A DNA stretch of 64,000 nucleotides, taken from positions 4,898,001 to 4,962,000 of the forward strand of contig NZ_CP081943.1 of assembly GCF_020423045.1 (NCBI RefSeq), written 5' to 3'. The notes under the pieces are model-generated. The model saw nothing but the letters and a program-made list of their open reading frames with translations. It had not been told where the DNA came from and did not search any database. The position numbers and the translations under genes are program-made. Positions 1 through 10,924 of the stretch are shown piece after piece. How positions within the stretch are numbered: position 1 is the first letter of the stretch; each line of letters starts with the position of its first letter. This stretch comes from Pseudomonas sp. MM213 (GTDB lineage: Bacteria; Pseudomonadota; Gammaproteobacteria; Pseudomonadales; Pseudomonadaceae).

Positions 1-764
1 CCGTGATTCGAACGCAGAATATCCACACCCGCCACCGCCAGTCCCATCACCTTCGCAGCGCGTAATGCAGTCATGCGTTCTTCCGGCGTGATCTTGATCA
101 GGCTGGCGCTGCCACCGCGATGCAGGTTGGAACGAAACTCCCCAGGCTTGGCCTGACGCTTCATCGCCGCAATCACCTTGTCACCGACCACGAAGCAGCG
201 GATGTCCGCACCGCCGGCTTCCTTGATGTATTCCTGAACCATGATGTTCTGCTTGAGGCCCATGAACGCCTCGATCACTGATTCCGCCGCCGTTGCGGTT
301 TCGCACAGCACCACGCCGATGCCCTGGGTGCCTTCCAGCACCTTGATCACCAGCGGCGCGCCGTTGACCATGTCGATCAGGTCGGGAATGTCATCCGGAG
401 AGTGGGCAAACCCGGTGACCGGCAAACCGATCCCACGGCGCGAGAGCAATTGCAGCGAACGCAGTTTGTCTCGCGAGCGGGCAATGGCCACCGATTCGTT
501 AAGCGGGAACACCCCCATCATTTCAAATTGACGCAGTACCGCGCAGCCATAGAACGTTACCGACGCACCGATCCGGGGGATCACCGCGTCGAAACCTTCC
601 AGCGGCTTGCCGCGGTAGTGGATCTGCGGTTTGTGGCTGGCAATGTTCATGTAGGCGCGCAGGGTGTCGATCACCACCATTTCATGGCCACGCTCGGTAC
701 CGGCTTCGACCAGACGACGAGTGGAATACAGACGCGGGTTCCGCGACAGCACAGCGATCTTCAT
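1..764 (-). CDS. rimK: RimK, ribosomal protein S6 glutamate ligase (C-terminus outside window)
   Basis: ATP-grasp ligase that adds glutamate residues to the C-terminus of ribosomal protein S6. Reading from ATG 764 the protein begins [15 protein letters not shown] and carries RimK/ATP-grasp landmarks: [35 protein letters not shown] and the RSNLHRGG segment. About 254 codons are inside the window. The family is about 300 residues, so roughly the last 45 lie beyond the left edge. Its ATG overlaps the stop of rimB by four bases (ATGA), so the two are translationally coupled. In P. fluorescens RimK is tied to c-di-GMP signalling and proteome remodelling, which is family knowledge rather than something seen here. 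Confidence 0.96.
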   Translation of the reverse strand, partial: MKIAVLSRNPRLYSTRRLVEAGTERGHEMVVIDTLRAYMNIASHKPQIHYRGKPLEGFDAVIPRIGASVTFYGCAVLRQFEMMGVFPLNESVAIARSRDKLRSLQLLSRRGIGLPVTGFAHSPDDIPDLIDMVNGAPLVIKVLEGTQGIGVVLCETATAAESVIEAFMGLKQNIMVQEYIKEAGGADIRCFVVGDKVIAAMKRQAKPGEFRSNLHRGGSASLIKITPEERMTALRAAKVMGLAVAGVDILRSNH

Positions 765-1240
765 GCAACACCTGTGGAGGAGGTAGATACCGGGAACACC
801 GGCTTGTCTTGTACATACTTAATGCCCGGATTGACCACCAGTTGGCCGTCGATCAGGGCTTTGGAACCGAGAAGCAGGCGATAACGCATGGACTTGCGGC
901 AGGCGAGGGTGAACTCGACGGGCCAGACCCGATCACCGAGGGCCAGGGTGGTGCTGACCACGTAACGCTTCTGCGCCTGGCCGTTGGAGCTCTTGATGGA
1001 TTTCATCGTCACCAGCGGTGCTTCACAGCGTCGGTGTCGCAACTGCACTACCGTGCCCAGGTGCGCGGTGAAGCGCACCCACTGTTCGCCGTCGCGCTCG
1101 AACGGCTCGATGTCAGTGGCATGCAGGCTGGAGGTGCTGGCACCGGTGTCGATTTTTGCCCGCAGGCCCGCAACTCCCAAACCCGGGAGCGCCACCCACT
1201 CGCGCAGACCGACAACGGTCAAATGGTCAAATGTCTTCAA
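761..1240 (-). CDS. rimB: RimB, retropepsin-like protease-fold protein
   Basis: Protein of 159 residues of the 'ATP-dependent zinc protease' (RimB) family, really a retropepsin fold. The catalytic-type motif DTGAS is at residues 31-35, and the [13 protein letters not shown] segment is typical of the family C-terminus. It lies directly upstream of rimK with a four-base overlap, so both are probably on one transcript. In P. fluorescens RimB is reported to work with RimK on S6 modification. The apparent start is TTG 1240, because no ATG or GTG fits the conserved N-terminus; the exact start is uncertain. The rimA gene described for some P. fluorescens rim operons is not visible upstream; the next gene is divergent hslR. 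Confidence 0.88.
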   Translation of the reverse strand: MKTFDHLTVVGLREWVALPGLGVAGLRAKIDTGASTSSLHATDIEPFERDGEQWVRFTAHLGTVVQLRHRRCEAPLVTMKSIKSSNGQAQKRYVVSTTLALGDRVWPVEFTLACRKSMRYRLLLGSKALIDGQLVVNPGIKYVQDKPVFPVSTSSTGVA

Positions 1241-1454
1241 AGGTACTCAACCGGTGGATACCGCTGGGGCCGCACGCGGCCGGATTCGCGGTATTCACGC
1301 AGAATAATGGTTAAAAGGCGACAGATATCTACAGCCCGGAATTCCACCCCTGCAAGCGAGGTGTGGCGTGCGCATTGTAGTACGGGTCGGTGGAAATCCT
1401 GGCACGACAGAAACGGTAGTACAGTTCACCAATATTTCAGAATGAGGAAATTCC

Positions 1455-1862
1455 ATGGCACAAAAAAGCGAAGAGGACGACAAGGTCCGTCTCGATAAGT
1501 GGTTGTGGGCCGCGCGTTTTTATAAAACACGTGCCTTGGCGAAAGCGGCGATTGAAAGTGGCAAGGTGCATTGCCGGGGTGAGCGTTGCAAGCCGGGCAA
1601 AGAGCCGCGGATCGGCGACGAGTTTCAGATTCGCGCAGGGTTCGAGGAGCGTACGGTGGTGGTCCAGGCGTTATCGATCGTGCGCCGTGGTGCGCCGGAA
1701 GCTCAGACCTTGTACGCCGAAACCGAGGCCAGCATCGCCAAGCGCGAAGCGGCTGCGGCGATGCGCAAGGCGGGCTCGCTGGGCGTGAGCACCGACGGCA
1801 AACCAAGCAAGAAGCAGCGGCGGGATCTGTTTAAATTTCGTGGGAGCAGCAACGACGAGTGA
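1455..1862 (+). CDS. hslR: HslR, ribosome-associated heat shock protein Hsp15
   Basis: RNA-binding protein of 135 residues with an N-terminal S4 domain (about residues 10-75, beginning VRLDKWLWAARFYKTRALA) and a basic tail ending near KKQRRDLFKF, as in Hsp15. Hsp15 binds 50S subunits carrying an unfinished nascent chain and helps recycle stalled ribosomes. The start ATG 1455 has a good ribosome-binding site (GAGGAA, about six bases upstream). hslR and the chaperone gene hslO lie in tandem but are separated by about 500 bases holding a REP pair and a broken small reading frame. Confidence 0.95.
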   Translation: MAQKSEEDDKVRLDKWLWAARFYKTRALAKAAIESGKVHCRGERCKPGKEPRIGDEFQIRAGFEERTVVVQALSIVRRGAPEAQTLYAETEASIAKREAAAAMRKAGSLGVSTDGKPSKKQRRDLFKFRGSSNDE

Positions 1863-1895
1863 GGCTGTTGCTTCTGCGTTGTCTGGGCTGACGCC

Positions 1896-1960
1896 TTCGC
1901 GGGCAAGCCCGCCCCCACAAGGGATACGCATTTCAATGTGGGAGCGAGCCTGCTCGCGAT
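1896..1960. repeat. REP pair (inverted, GCGGGCAAGC type)
   Basis: Two facing REP-like units after hslR, TTCGCGGGCAAGCCCG at 1896 and its inverted relative TGTGGGAGCGAGCCTGC at 1937, separated by 16 bases. Same family as the many other intergenic pairs in the core part of this window. Confidence 0.75.
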
Positions 1961-2069
1961 CGAGTGCGCAGCACTCGCCAGCCATCCCCGGATTCAGGCA
2001 CTACGCACCACACTTATCCGACCAGCAGTATCCCCCAGACCACCGCATCGAACGGTCGAAGACTTGCAA

Positions 2070-2262
2070 TTACCCGAATGCGCAGCCATATCGGGTGAAT
2101 CGCCAGCGGCGAATCGAGTGGATGGAAAGCCACTCGTCGAAAATCACACACAGCCTCTGACCTGTAGGCCATAACCAGAAGGCCAGCAGCACCAGCGGCA
2201 CAAAATTGCACAGCGCCACCGGCGACGTCCCACCTTGCTTGGAACAAAACCGGATTGTTCAT
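2070..2262 (-). pseudogene. Possible broken small membrane-protein gene
   Basis: In the 1863-2363 gap, a minus-strand frame starts MNNPVLFQARWDVAG at 2262. A second frame continues from about 2219 with a hydrophobic stretch (LCNFVPLVLLAFWLWPTG) followed by a polar tail DEWLSIHSIRRWRFTRYG and a stop at 2070. The two halves read as one short single-span membrane protein split by a frameshift, but I do not recognise the family and cannot exclude chance. The unshifted 82-codon frame (2014-2262) is the alternative. Confidence 0.25.
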
Positions 2263-2363
2263 AAAATGCCTCCCATGGCTGAACAGTGCGCACCAAAACG
2301 GTGCTGCAGAGGCGCAATTTTTCGTTTGTAACCTTTTATCATTTACTTCAGATACCCAGACCT

Positions 2364-3266
2364 ATGACCGATCTACCGGATACCGACTACACCCAACGCT
2401 TCATCTTCGATGACAGCGACACCCGCGGCGAGCTGGTTTCGTTGGAGCGCAGCTACGCCGAGGTCCTTGCCAAACACCCGTATCCGGAGCCGGTCGCGCA
2501 ACTGCTTGGCGAACTGATGGCCGCGGCATCGTTGCTGGTCGGCACCTTGAAGTTTGATGGTCTGCTGATTCTTCAGGCGCGGTCCGACGGCCCGATCCCG
2601 TTGCTGATGATCGAATGCTCCAGCGAACGTGATATCCGTGGTCTGGCCCGTTACGAGGCCGACCAGATCGCCCCCGACGCCACCCTCGCCGACCTGATGC
2701 CCAACGGCGTATTGGCGCTGACCGTCGACCCGACCGTGGGCCAGCGTTATCAGGGTATCGTGGACCTGGATGGCGAAACCCTGTCGGAGTGCTTCACTAA
2801 CTACTTCGTGATGTCGCAACAGGTGGGCACGCGTTTCTGGCTGTACGCCGATGGCCGTCGCGCCCGCGGCCTGTTGCTGCAGCAACTGCCCGCCGACCGC
2901 CTGAAAGACGAAGAAGAACGCGCCGCCAGCTGGCAGCACATCACCGCGTTGGGCAGTACCCTGACCGCCGATGAATTGCTCGGTCTGGACAACGAAACCG
3001 TGCTCCATCGTCTCTACCACGAAGAGCAGGTCCGGCTGTTCGATGTGCAGAAATTGCGCTTCCGTTGCAGCTGCTCGCGCGAACGTTCTGCCAATGCTCT
3101 GGTCAGTTTGGGTCTGGAAGATGCGCAGAGCCTGGTCGTCGAACACGGTGGCAACATCGAGGTCGACTGTCAGTTCTGCAATGAACGTTACCTGTTCGAC
3201 GCCGCCGATATTGTTCAATTATTCGCCGGTGCGGGCGTCGACACGCCGTCAGATACCCGTCACTAA
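2364..3266 (+). CDS. hslO: HslO, redox-regulated holdase chaperone Hsp33
   Basis: Cytoplasmic chaperone of 300 residues that is activated by oxidation and unfolding of its C-terminal zinc domain and then holds unfolding proteins. The four zinc cysteines are present as CSC (about residue 235) and CQFC (about residue 270), the family's C-X-C...C-X2-C pattern. Start ATG 2364 ([17 protein letters not shown]) fits the family N-terminus; the frame is open upstream to 2286 but that part is not conserved-looking. The gene follows hslR, as in many gammaproteobacteria, and precedes pckA by 180 bases. Confidence 0.97.
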   Translation: MTDLPDTDYTQRFIFDDSDTRGELVSLERSYAEVLAKHPYPEPVAQLLGELMAAASLLVGTLKFDGLLILQARSDGPIPLLMIECSSERDIRGLARYEADQIAPDATLADLMPNGVLALTVDPTVGQRYQGIVDLDGETLSECFTNYFVMSQQVGTRFWLYADGRRARGLLLQQLPADRLKDEEERAASWQHITALGSTLTADELLGLDNETVLHRLYHEEQVRLFDVQKLRFRCSCSRERSANALVSLGLEDAQSLVVEHGGNIEVDCQFCNERYLFDAADIVQLFAGAGVDTPSDTRH

Positions 3267-3445
3267 AACGGTTCAGCGCAGGTAAATTCACTGGAAAGTG
3301 CCGGAATAACGCCGTTACGACGGGAGGGCCCTACTTTTTTTGGGCGTTTCTGGCATAATCCGGCCCACTTTTTTCGCGGTAGTAGTGCACGACTTTCTAC
3401 TACAAAACGTTTGGAGCACTCGGCCACTGGCCGACGGGGAACCTC

Positions 3446-4987
3446 ATGACGCAAGCCAATAACGCCGTGTACACCGATCTGAGTGTTGATGATCTGGTTA
3501 AAGAAGCCCTGAATCGCGGTGAAGGCGAGCTTGCCGATACCGGCGCGCTGGTTGTTCGCACCGGTCACCGTACCGGTCGCTCGCCAGTCGATCGTTTCAT
3601 CGTTGAAGAGCCGACCACCCAGGCCGCTATCGCCTGGGGCCCGATCAACCGCAAGTTCCCGGCCGACAAGTTCGATGCCCTGTGGGCTCGCGTCGAGGCC
3701 TTCAACAACGCGCAAGATCATTTCGTTTCCCACGTGCATGTAGGCGCGGCCGAAGATCACTACCTGGCCGTGAAGATGACCACCCAGACTGCCTGGCAGA
3801 ACCTGTTCGGTCGTTGCCTGTTCATCAACCCGGCCCAGTACAACCCGGCGGGTCGTGCTGAGTGGCAAGTGCTCAACGTTGCCAACTTCGAGTGCGTGCC
3901 AGAGCGTGACGGCACCAACTCCGACGGTTGCGTGATCATCAACTTCGCACAGAAGAAAGTGCTGATCGCCGGCATGCGTTACGCCGGTGAAATGAAGAAA
4001 GCCATGTTCTCGGTGCAGAACTTCCTGCTGCCGGCCGCTGACGTACTGCCGATGCACTGCGCCGCCAACATCGGCGAAGCGGGCGACGTGACCCTGTTCT
4101 TCGGCCTGTCCGGCACCGGTAAAACCACCCTGTCGGCTGACGAAAGCCGTTACCTGATCGGTGACGACGAACACGGCTGGGGCGAAGGCGTTGTCTTCAA
4201 CATCGAAGGCGGTTGCTATGCCAAGTGCATCGACCTGTCCGAGAAGAACGAGCCGGTCATCTGGAAAGCCATCAAGCACGGCGCAGTCCTGGAAAACGTC
4301 GTGATCGACGACGCCAAGCACGCCGACTACGCCGATGTCAGCCTGACCCAGAACAGCCGCGCCGCGTACCCGCTGGAGCACGTTGCCAAGCGTTCCGAGA
4401 AAAACCTCGGTGGCGAGCCAAACGCTGTGATCTTCCTGACCTGCGACCTGACCGGCGTACTGCCACCAGTGTCGATCCTCAGCGAAGAACAAGCGGCCTA
4501 CCACTTCCTGTCCGGCTACACCGCACTGGTGGGCTCGACCGAAATGGGTTCCGGCAGCGGCATCAAGTCAACCTTCTCCACCTGCTTCGGCGCACCGTTC
4601 TTCCCGCGTCCGGCCGGCGAATACGCAGAACTGCTGATCAAACGCATCCGCGGCTTCGGCTCCAAGGTCTACCTGGTCAACACCGGCTGGACCGGCGGCG
4701 GCTACGGCGTCGGCAAACGCTTCAACATCCCGACCACTCGCGGCGTGATCGCAGCGATCCAGAGCGGCGCGTTGATCGGTGCTGAAACCGAACACCTCGA
4801 CACCATCAACCTCGACGTGCCACTGGCCGTACCGGGCGTTGAAACTGGCCTGTTGAACCCACGTAACACCTGGGCTGACAAGGCTGCTTACGATGAAGCG
4901 GCTAAAGCACTGGCCGGGTTGTTCGTTGAGAACTTCAAGAAGTTCGAAGTGAGCGACGCGATCAAGGCTGCTGGGCCGAAGTTGTAA
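3446..4987 (+). CDS. pckA: Phosphoenolpyruvate carboxykinase (ATP)
   Basis: Enzyme of 513 residues converting oxaloacetate and ATP to phosphoenolpyruvate, CO2 and ADP, the first committed step of gluconeogenesis from TCA-cycle carbon. The kinase-1a P-loop [11 protein letters not shown] is at about residues 223-233, followed by the metal/substrate-site segment GDDEHGW, and the C-terminal [12 protein letters not shown] and [13 protein letters not shown] motifs are intact. Length is normal for the ATP-type enzyme. It is monocistronic: about 180 bases of upstream non-coding DNA, and an intrinsic terminator 25 bases after the stop. Confidence 0.98.
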   Translation: MTQANNAVYTDLSVDDLVKEALNRGEGELADTGALVVRTGHRTGRSPVDRFIVEEPTTQAAIAWGPINRKFPADKFDALWARVEAFNNAQDHFVSHVHVGAAEDHYLAVKMTTQTAWQNLFGRCLFINPAQYNPAGRAEWQVLNVANFECVPERDGTNSDGCVIINFAQKKVLIAGMRYAGEMKKAMFSVQNFLLPAADVLPMHCAANIGEAGDVTLFFGLSGTGKTTLSADESRYLIGDDEHGWGEGVVFNIEGGCYAKCIDLSEKNEPVIWKAIKHGAVLENVVIDDAKHADYADVSLTQNSRAAYPLEHVAKRSEKNLGGEPNAVIFLTCDLTGVLPPVSILSEEQAAYHFLSGYTALVGSTEMGSGSGIKSTFSTCFGAPFFPRPAGEYAELLIKRIRGFGSKVYLVNTGWTGGGYGVGKRFNIPTTRGVIAAIQSGALIGAETEHLDTINLDVPLAVPGVETGLLNPRNTWADKAAYDEAAKALAGLFVENFKKFEVSDAIKAAGPKL

Positions 4988-5010
4988 GAGTTGGTTTGAT
5001 GTAATGAAAA

Positions 5011-5035
5011 AGCCGCCCTTTGGGGCGGCTTTTTT
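5011..5035 (+). terminator. Intrinsic terminator of pckA
   Basis: Perfect stem AGCCGCCC/GGGCGGCT with a four-base loop followed by a run of T, preceded by A residues on the other side, so it may also work for the opposite strand. Confidence 0.9.
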
Positions 5036-5050
5036 GTGGGTAACGCATTA

Positions 5051-5154
5051 CCTGTAGGAGCCAGCTTGCTGGCGATAAACTCAAGTGCGCCGCGTTTATC
5101 CAGACAGCACGCGTTATCGTTAACCACCATCGCCAGCAAGCTGGCTCCTACAGG
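5051..5154. repeat. REP pair (BIME-like)
   Basis: Perfect 26-base inverted copies beginning CCTGTAGGAGCCAGCTTGC at 5051 and reading back from 5154, separated by about 52 bases. Lies between the convergent genes pckA and the EamA transporter. Confidence 0.85.
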
Positions 5155-5192
5155 TATTGGATTCCGTAAGGTGCCTTTTTTGTGGGGGCGGC

Positions 5193-6059
5193 TCAGGTTT
5201 TCAGGTGCAAAACGAGCGCGCCCACCAACACCAGAACCACGCCAAGCACCTGTAACTTTGCCAGCCTTTCCTTGAAAAATACGTACCCCAGAATCGCCGC
5301 GATTCCTCCGGACAGTGTGCTGATCACCGTGACCACCGAAACCGATCCTGCCACCGCGCCCCAGGCGAAAGAAGAAAACCCACCCAGGTTCATCAAGCTA
5401 GCGCCGGTCAGCGTCATGCAGTTTTTCAACGGTGGAATTTTCAGTCCGTCCTCGATCCTCAGGACGATAACCACCAGCACGATCAGACCAACCAGATAAG
5501 CGAGCCAAAGCATCGTCACCGGACCAAGGACCGGAAGCACAAAGTGGCCTTGCAGCCAGAAACTGGTGCCATAGAAAAGGGCGGCCAACAGTGCGTAGGC
5601 GATCGAGCTGCTGGCTTGAGTGGTGTGTGGGATTTTCGAGTCGGAATGAATGCTGGAGAGAATCACCCCGATCACGCACAGAGCAATGCAAAGCAGCTGA
5701 ATCAGGCTGATCTGCTCACCTCCGGCCCAGGACAGCAACGTCGTCACAACGCCATAAGAAGTTACCAGCGGCGCAACGATGGACGCTTTGCCGAGGGCAA
5801 AGGCTTTGGACAACGCGAGGGCACCAGACACCGTCAGCACCGCGGCGACAATGCCGAACAGCCAGACAGTGAGTGACGCCGATATCGACTTAAGGATGAA
5901 CGCGGGGAAGGCGACCAACAGCAGGCTCATGATGCTGAAACCCAGCGCCTGACCGAAATACACGGCGCGTTTTACGCCCACTGCGCGGGCATTCAAACCC
6001 ACCAGAAAATCCGTGCCGCCCCACAGTAAGGCGGCGAGTAAACCCATCAGTACGTCCAC
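5193..6059 (-). CDS. EamA/DMT-family membrane transporter
   Basis: Inner-membrane protein of 288 residues with about ten hydrophobic segments in two repeated halves, the layout of EamA drug/metabolite transporters. The N-terminus (LMGLLAALLWGGTDFLVG) and the last segments (GYVFFKERLAKLQVLGVVLVLVG) match the usual start and end of such proteins. The substrate cannot be told from sequence. Start chosen at GTG 6059, because AAGGA lies six bases upstream; an internal ATG four codons on is the alternative. Convergent with pckA, with the REP pair between. Confidence 0.88.
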   Translation of the reverse strand: MDVLMGLLAALLWGGTDFLVGLNARAVGVKRAVYFGQALGFSIMSLLLVAFPAFILKSISASLTVWLFGIVAAVLTVSGALALSKAFALGKASIVAPLVTSYGVVTTLLSWAGGEQISLIQLLCIALCVIGVILSSIHSDSKIPHTTQASSSIAYALLAALFYGTSFWLQGHFVLPVLGPVTMLWLAYLVGLIVLVVIVLRIEDGLKIPPLKNCMTLTGASLMNLGGFSSFAWGAVAGSVSVVTVISTLSGGIAAILGYVFFKERLAKLQVLGVVLVLVGALVLHLKT

Positions 6060-6090
6060 GCTATGTCCTTATAGGTGTGTGCTGCGGACG

Positions 6091-6456
6091 TTAGAAGCCT
6101 TCCAGCGTCTGAGTGTCCCAGCGTCTGGCCTTGATGGCCTGGTAGAGCATGCCGATGGTAAGCGGGACTTTGTCGCCACGCCCCTTGGCCCTGCGTTTGA
6201 GGAAGACATCGTAGCCTTCGGGTTGGAAGTAGCGATAGGCGTCGTAATCGATGAGGTCGATGGCGAACTGTTCTTCCAGTGCTTCCATCAGGTTTTGAGC
6301 ATCGGCACCGTCGCAGCCCAGGTCGAAGTTGATCGAGGTGGTGAGGCTGATGGTTTTGCGTTCGGGCAGGCCGAGTTCCTCGTGCAGCAGCTGCATGAGC
6401 AGGTGCATGAGCAGGTGCATGGTTTGGTCGTCGGGGAAGTTGGAGGCGAGGTTCAT
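6091..6456 (-). CDS. DUF1493-like (acyl-carrier-protein-like) protein
   Basis: Small acidic protein of about 121 residues resembling DUF1493, a family with an acyl-carrier-like helical fold and unknown role (elements: SINFDLGCDGADAQNLMEALEEQF, then a YRYFQPEGYD region). Start ATG 6456 follows the stop of the upstream yhfG-like gene; the frame is open to 6519 but that part overlaps yhfG. The N-terminal helix contains a 12-base tandem duplication giving MHLLMHLLM, which looks recent. It may share a transcript with yhfG. Confidence 0.6.
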   Translation of the reverse strand: MNLASNFPDDQTMHLLMHLLMQLLHEELGLPERKTISLTTSINFDLGCDGADAQNLMEALEEQFAIDLIDYDAYRYFQPEGYDVFLKRRAKGRGDKVPLTIGMLYQAIKARRWDTQTLEGF

Positions 6457-6487
6457 TCGGGGGCGTCCGGTTGGGCTTGGGCGGATC

Positions 6488-6700
6488 TTATTGGTCGTCA
6501 GGTTTGGTGGGAAGGGCATGAGCAGATTGTGACGGATTGTCTTCCCGATATTTGGCGAGTGCTTCTTCTCGTGTCGGAAGCGGTTGGTCGAGATCTGCTG
6601 GTGACGTGTCGAATCCTGCGAGACGTAGGCTCGCCAAGTAGTTTGAGCGTCGGACTTTTTCGTAGTGTGCTTGTTTTTGTTTGAAGGTTAATTCGCTCAT
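6488..6700 (-). CDS. YhfG-family small protein (Fic-associated antitoxin type)
   Basis: Protein of 70 residues starting MSELTFKQKQAHYEKVRR and continuing SNYLASLRLAGFDTS, the signature of the YhfG (DUF2559) family. In enterobacteria and many Pseudomonas YhfG precedes a Fic AMP-transferase gene and acts as its antitoxin. Here no fic gene follows: the next gene on the strand is DUF1493-like, so this would be an orphan copy. Function here is inferred only from the family. Confidence 0.75.
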   Translation of the reverse strand: MSELTFKQKQAHYEKVRRSNYLASLRLAGFDTSPADLDQPLPTREEALAKYREDNPSQSAHALPTKPDDQ

Positions 6701-6757
6701 TACGATTTTCCGTGCTGCTAGCTGGCCTGTTCTGGGCCGGAATTATGCGTCGTGTTC

Positions 6758-6781
6758 ATCGCAGGCAAGCCAGCTCCCACA
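6758..6781. repeat. Single REP-like unit
   Basis: Sequence ATCGCAGGCAAGCCAGCTCC, a single imperfect copy of the REP core in the gap before the small paralog gene that ends at 6812. Confidence 0.6.
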
Positions 6782-6811
6782 AGGGCGCCGCTTGCCTGTT
6801 GGTACTTGGTG

Positions 6812-7108
6812 TCAGACAGGAGCTTTCCAGTCCATCATTCGTTGCTGGGCGACTTTTAGCAGGTCGCAGCCGTCCTGGGTCAGGAGGTAGAGCGCGTGGG
6901 TGATGTGGGGGATGTCTTCTAGATCGCCTTGCTCGAAGCTTTGGCAGTGCAGGGTTCGGAGCAGTTCGCTGGAGGCTCGGATGCGCTGGAGGGCGGCTTC
7001 GAGGATGTCTTGCGGGTTGGCTTCTGTGTCGATGATCAGGGGTAGGGAATCGGTGAGGTTGGTTTGGAGTGGGCGGTAGCGATCGGTGAGCGGGTTCCAG
7101 GTATTCAT
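6812..7108 (-). CDS. Small Pseudomonas-type protein, paralog of the gene at 7531-7806
   Basis: Protein of 98 residues (MNTWNPLTDRYRPLQTN start) of unknown function. It shares with the gene about 420 bases upstream the pattern DRYRPL, LIIDTEANPQDILEAALQRI, LY/LHC, IPHITHALYLLTQDGCDLL, so the two are diverged tandem duplicates; about half the positions appear identical by eye. No signal peptide or membrane segment. Its 5' side holds a long structured leader (7109-7400). General layout recalls small helical Pseudomonas families such as DUF3077, but I cannot assign one. Confidence 0.7.
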   Translation of the reverse strand: MNTWNPLTDRYRPLQTNLTDSLPLIIDTEANPQDILEAALQRIRASSELLRTLHCQSFEQGDLEDIPHITHALYLLTQDGCDLLKVAQQRMMDWKAPV

Positions 7109-7400
7109 TTGAATTTTCTCTTTTATGTAGCTGAAGACCCGCCACTATCGTGACCAAACGATGGGTGGCGGACTGTGTTCAGGTTGGTCAACCAGGGAGA
7201 GAAAACCCGGGTACGCAGAAGCGTCCCAAACACAGCCGCCATAAAGCGTGCCGACACAAAAGAAGTCGGCAGCATACAAGGGCATGCATAAGTTTTCTCT
7301 CAAATTCAGGTGACCAAACCTGAGTCGCTGAATTGGCAGCGACGGTCCGACTATAGATATGAGCTGCCGGTTGACGATAGGCGACAAGGTGTCTTGTGTT
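7109..7400 (-). promoter_or_regulatory. Structured leader RNA candidate upstream of the small paralog gene
   Basis: This gap has no convincing long gene but strong secondary structure. A stem of about 12 pairs, with bulges, lies at 7139-7171 (CCGCCAC...GTGGCGG), and a 7-bp stem at 7324-7343 (GTCGCTG/CAGCGAC). The motif TTTGGTCA, read on the minus strand, is next to both. Short overlapping minus-strand frames exist, one starting MPLYAADFFCVGTLYGG and ending WSR at 7145, which could be a leader peptide. The arrangement suggests post-transcriptional control of the downstream gene; this is inference. Confidence 0.4.
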
Positions 7401-7488
7401 GTAGGACCAGGATGAAGCTTTGATAGGGCGTTGCCTACGGACTTATCTCCAGCTGAAGTTTTTAGTCAGGTACACCGCGTTATCGTTC

Positions 7489-7514
7489 TTCGCGGGCAAG
7501 CCTCGCTCCTACAG
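7489..7514. repeat. Single REP-like unit
   Basis: TTCGCGGGCAAGCCTCGCTC followed by CTACAG, one unpaired copy of the GCGGGCAAGC-type REP just downstream of the paralog gene ending at 7531. Confidence 0.7.
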
Positions 7515-7530
7515 GGGATTGTGGTGGGCA

Positions 7531-7806
7531 TTAGCCGGCAGTGAGTTTCGGGAGGCGTTGGCGGGCGATTTCGAGGAGTTCGTTGCCGTCCTGGGTCAGC
7601 AGGTAGAGGGCGTTGACGATGTTGGGGATGTCGCTTGCGTCTGCCTGTTTGAAGCACAGGCAATACAGGGTTTCGAGCAGGTCGCTGGCGGCGTGGATGC
7701 GTTGGCGGGCGGCGTCGAGGATTTCGTGTGGGTCGGCCTCGGTGTCGATGACCAGGACCGGGGTGTCGCTGTAGCTGCTTTTGAGGGGGCGGTAGCGGTC
7801 TTGCAT
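7531..7806 (-). CDS. Small Pseudomonas-type protein, paralog of the gene at 6812-7108
   Basis: Protein of 91 residues (MQDRYRPLKSSYSD start) of unknown function, paralogous to the next gene on the strand: DRYRPL, VLVIDTEADPHEILDAARQRI, LYC, IPNIVNALYLLTQDGNELLEIARQRL. Start at ATG 7806 aligns with the paralog; the frame is open to 7893 but that part reads like leader sequence with a GCGGC/GCCGC hairpin. No transmembrane or export signal. Confidence 0.7.
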   Translation of the reverse strand: MQDRYRPLKSSYSDTPVLVIDTEADPHEILDAARQRIHAASDLLETLYCLCFKQADASDIPNIVNALYLLTQDGNELLEIARQRLPKLTAG

Positions 7807-8103
7807 CGGGGGCAGTCCTTTGGGAAGTCGGGCAGGCCGACACACTGTTTCAGCCGCGCCGAAAACTATGAAGGGGACGGCGGGCTGCGGCAATACAGCC
7901 GCAATCGACAGAATGTGTAGGGGATTTACTGGTCTTCGGGCATTAGCCCTACGCGTTTCCCGAGGTTTTTTTGATCGAAACCCCTACTGGTGAAATTTCC
8001 TACGTGTTTATCAGGCGCGACGCAGTAAACCTCTGTATGGTGCGCGCCAGAATCTGTAGGGCATTTCGAAAATGCCTGGTTAGGCACTTAAAGGGAATTA
8101 GGT

Positions 8104-8607
8104 ATGCAGTGGCTACGTATGGCCTCGGTTTTGTTGTTGTGGGCGGGTGTTTGTCGTTTGACGGGCGCGGCCGACGCTGGCAGTTCGATGATGTTGGCCA
8201 ACATGGCCCGCACCGGTTGGCCGGACGCCCTCACCACGCAGGCGAACATGGACACCGCGTCCCGTGCGGAGGTGTTGATGTTCGGCAAGGCGTTGCTGGC
8301 CAGCGAATCGCTGGACGAGCAGGGGCTGAAACAGCGTCTGGGCGTGCAGGCAGTGAAGCTCAAGTCTGTGCGACAAGTGCGTGACGGGTTGTGGGATAGG
8401 TTGCTGTCCACCTACCGCAACGCCAGTCAGAACTGCGACGGCGAACCGTTCTGCCCGCGTGTACGAAGCGTCGCTGATTTGCGTCAGTTGGCGGCGGCGT
8501 TCACCGGCGAAATCAGCCCGGCCCATGCGGTGTGGGCGAGCAAGAGCCAGGTGTTTCATGAGCAGATGTTGAATGAGCAGCTGCGGGTGGCGGTGTTGGT
8601 GCCCTGA
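8104..8607 (+). CDS. Exported hypothetical protein
   Basis: Protein of 167 residues with a signal peptide at about residues 1-23 (hydrophobic LRMASVLLLWAGVC, then TGAADAG), so probably periplasmic. The mature part is mostly helical, with two cysteines close together (NCDGEPFCPR) that could form a disulfide. I do not recognise the family. The 200-base upstream region carries several CCTAC-type motifs that look like response-regulator sites. Confidence 0.7.
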   Translation: MQWLRMASVLLLWAGVCRLTGAADAGSSMMLANMARTGWPDALTTQANMDTASRAEVLMFGKALLASESLDEQGLKQRLGVQAVKLKSVRQVRDGLWDRLLSTYRNASQNCDGEPFCPRVRSVADLRQLAAAFTGEISPAHAVWASKSQVFHEQMLNEQLRVAVLVP

Positions 8608-8646
8608 CGGGATCAATCATGATTTTTTGGTGAGGCTGCAGGCCTC

Positions 8647-8738
8647 ATCGCTGGCAAGCCAGCTCCTACAAGGGGCAGGTGCGCCTATAAAATCGCTGTC
8701 CGCCGAAGCTCAACTGTAGGAGCTGGCTTGCCAGCGAT
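8647..8738. repeat. REP pair (BIME-like)
   Basis: Perfect 24-base inverted copies, ATCGCTGGCAAGCCAGCTCC... at 8647 and its reverse at 8715-8738, separated by 44 bases, between the hypothetical gene and the RecQ-like gene. Confidence 0.85.
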
Positions 8739-8893
8739 GGCGATCTACCGGTCGCCATATTCCTCAACCCCCGCCATCCCCCCGCGCCATCCGCTGTATC
8801 ATCCCGTATCGTTTTTGCCCCCGACCTTTTCTCGACTCGCTGCGATCACCGGCTAGGCTTTGGGCTTCGCAGCGGTCAACGGAGTGACAGCTT

Positions 8894-10828
<1,935 letters not shown>

Positions 10829-10838
10829 ACCGTACCTG

Positions 10839-10924
10839 TGTAGGAGCCGGCTTGCTGGCGATGAGGCCATCAGCCATTGCGGTGACCTTGAGGACGCCTT
10901 CGCGGGCAAGCCTTGCTCCTACAG
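10839..10924. repeat. Two facing REP units of different subtypes
   Basis: TGTAGGAGCCGGCTTGCTGG at 10839 faces TTCGCGGGCAAGCCTTGC at 10899. The arms are related but not identical, showing that both REP subtypes of this genome can pair. Confidence 0.75.

Noticed and set aside
3263..4504. Long minus-strand open frame (413 codons) across pckA
   Set aside because: Antisense shadow of a high-GC gene; translation has no family features and the plus-strand enzyme is unambiguous.
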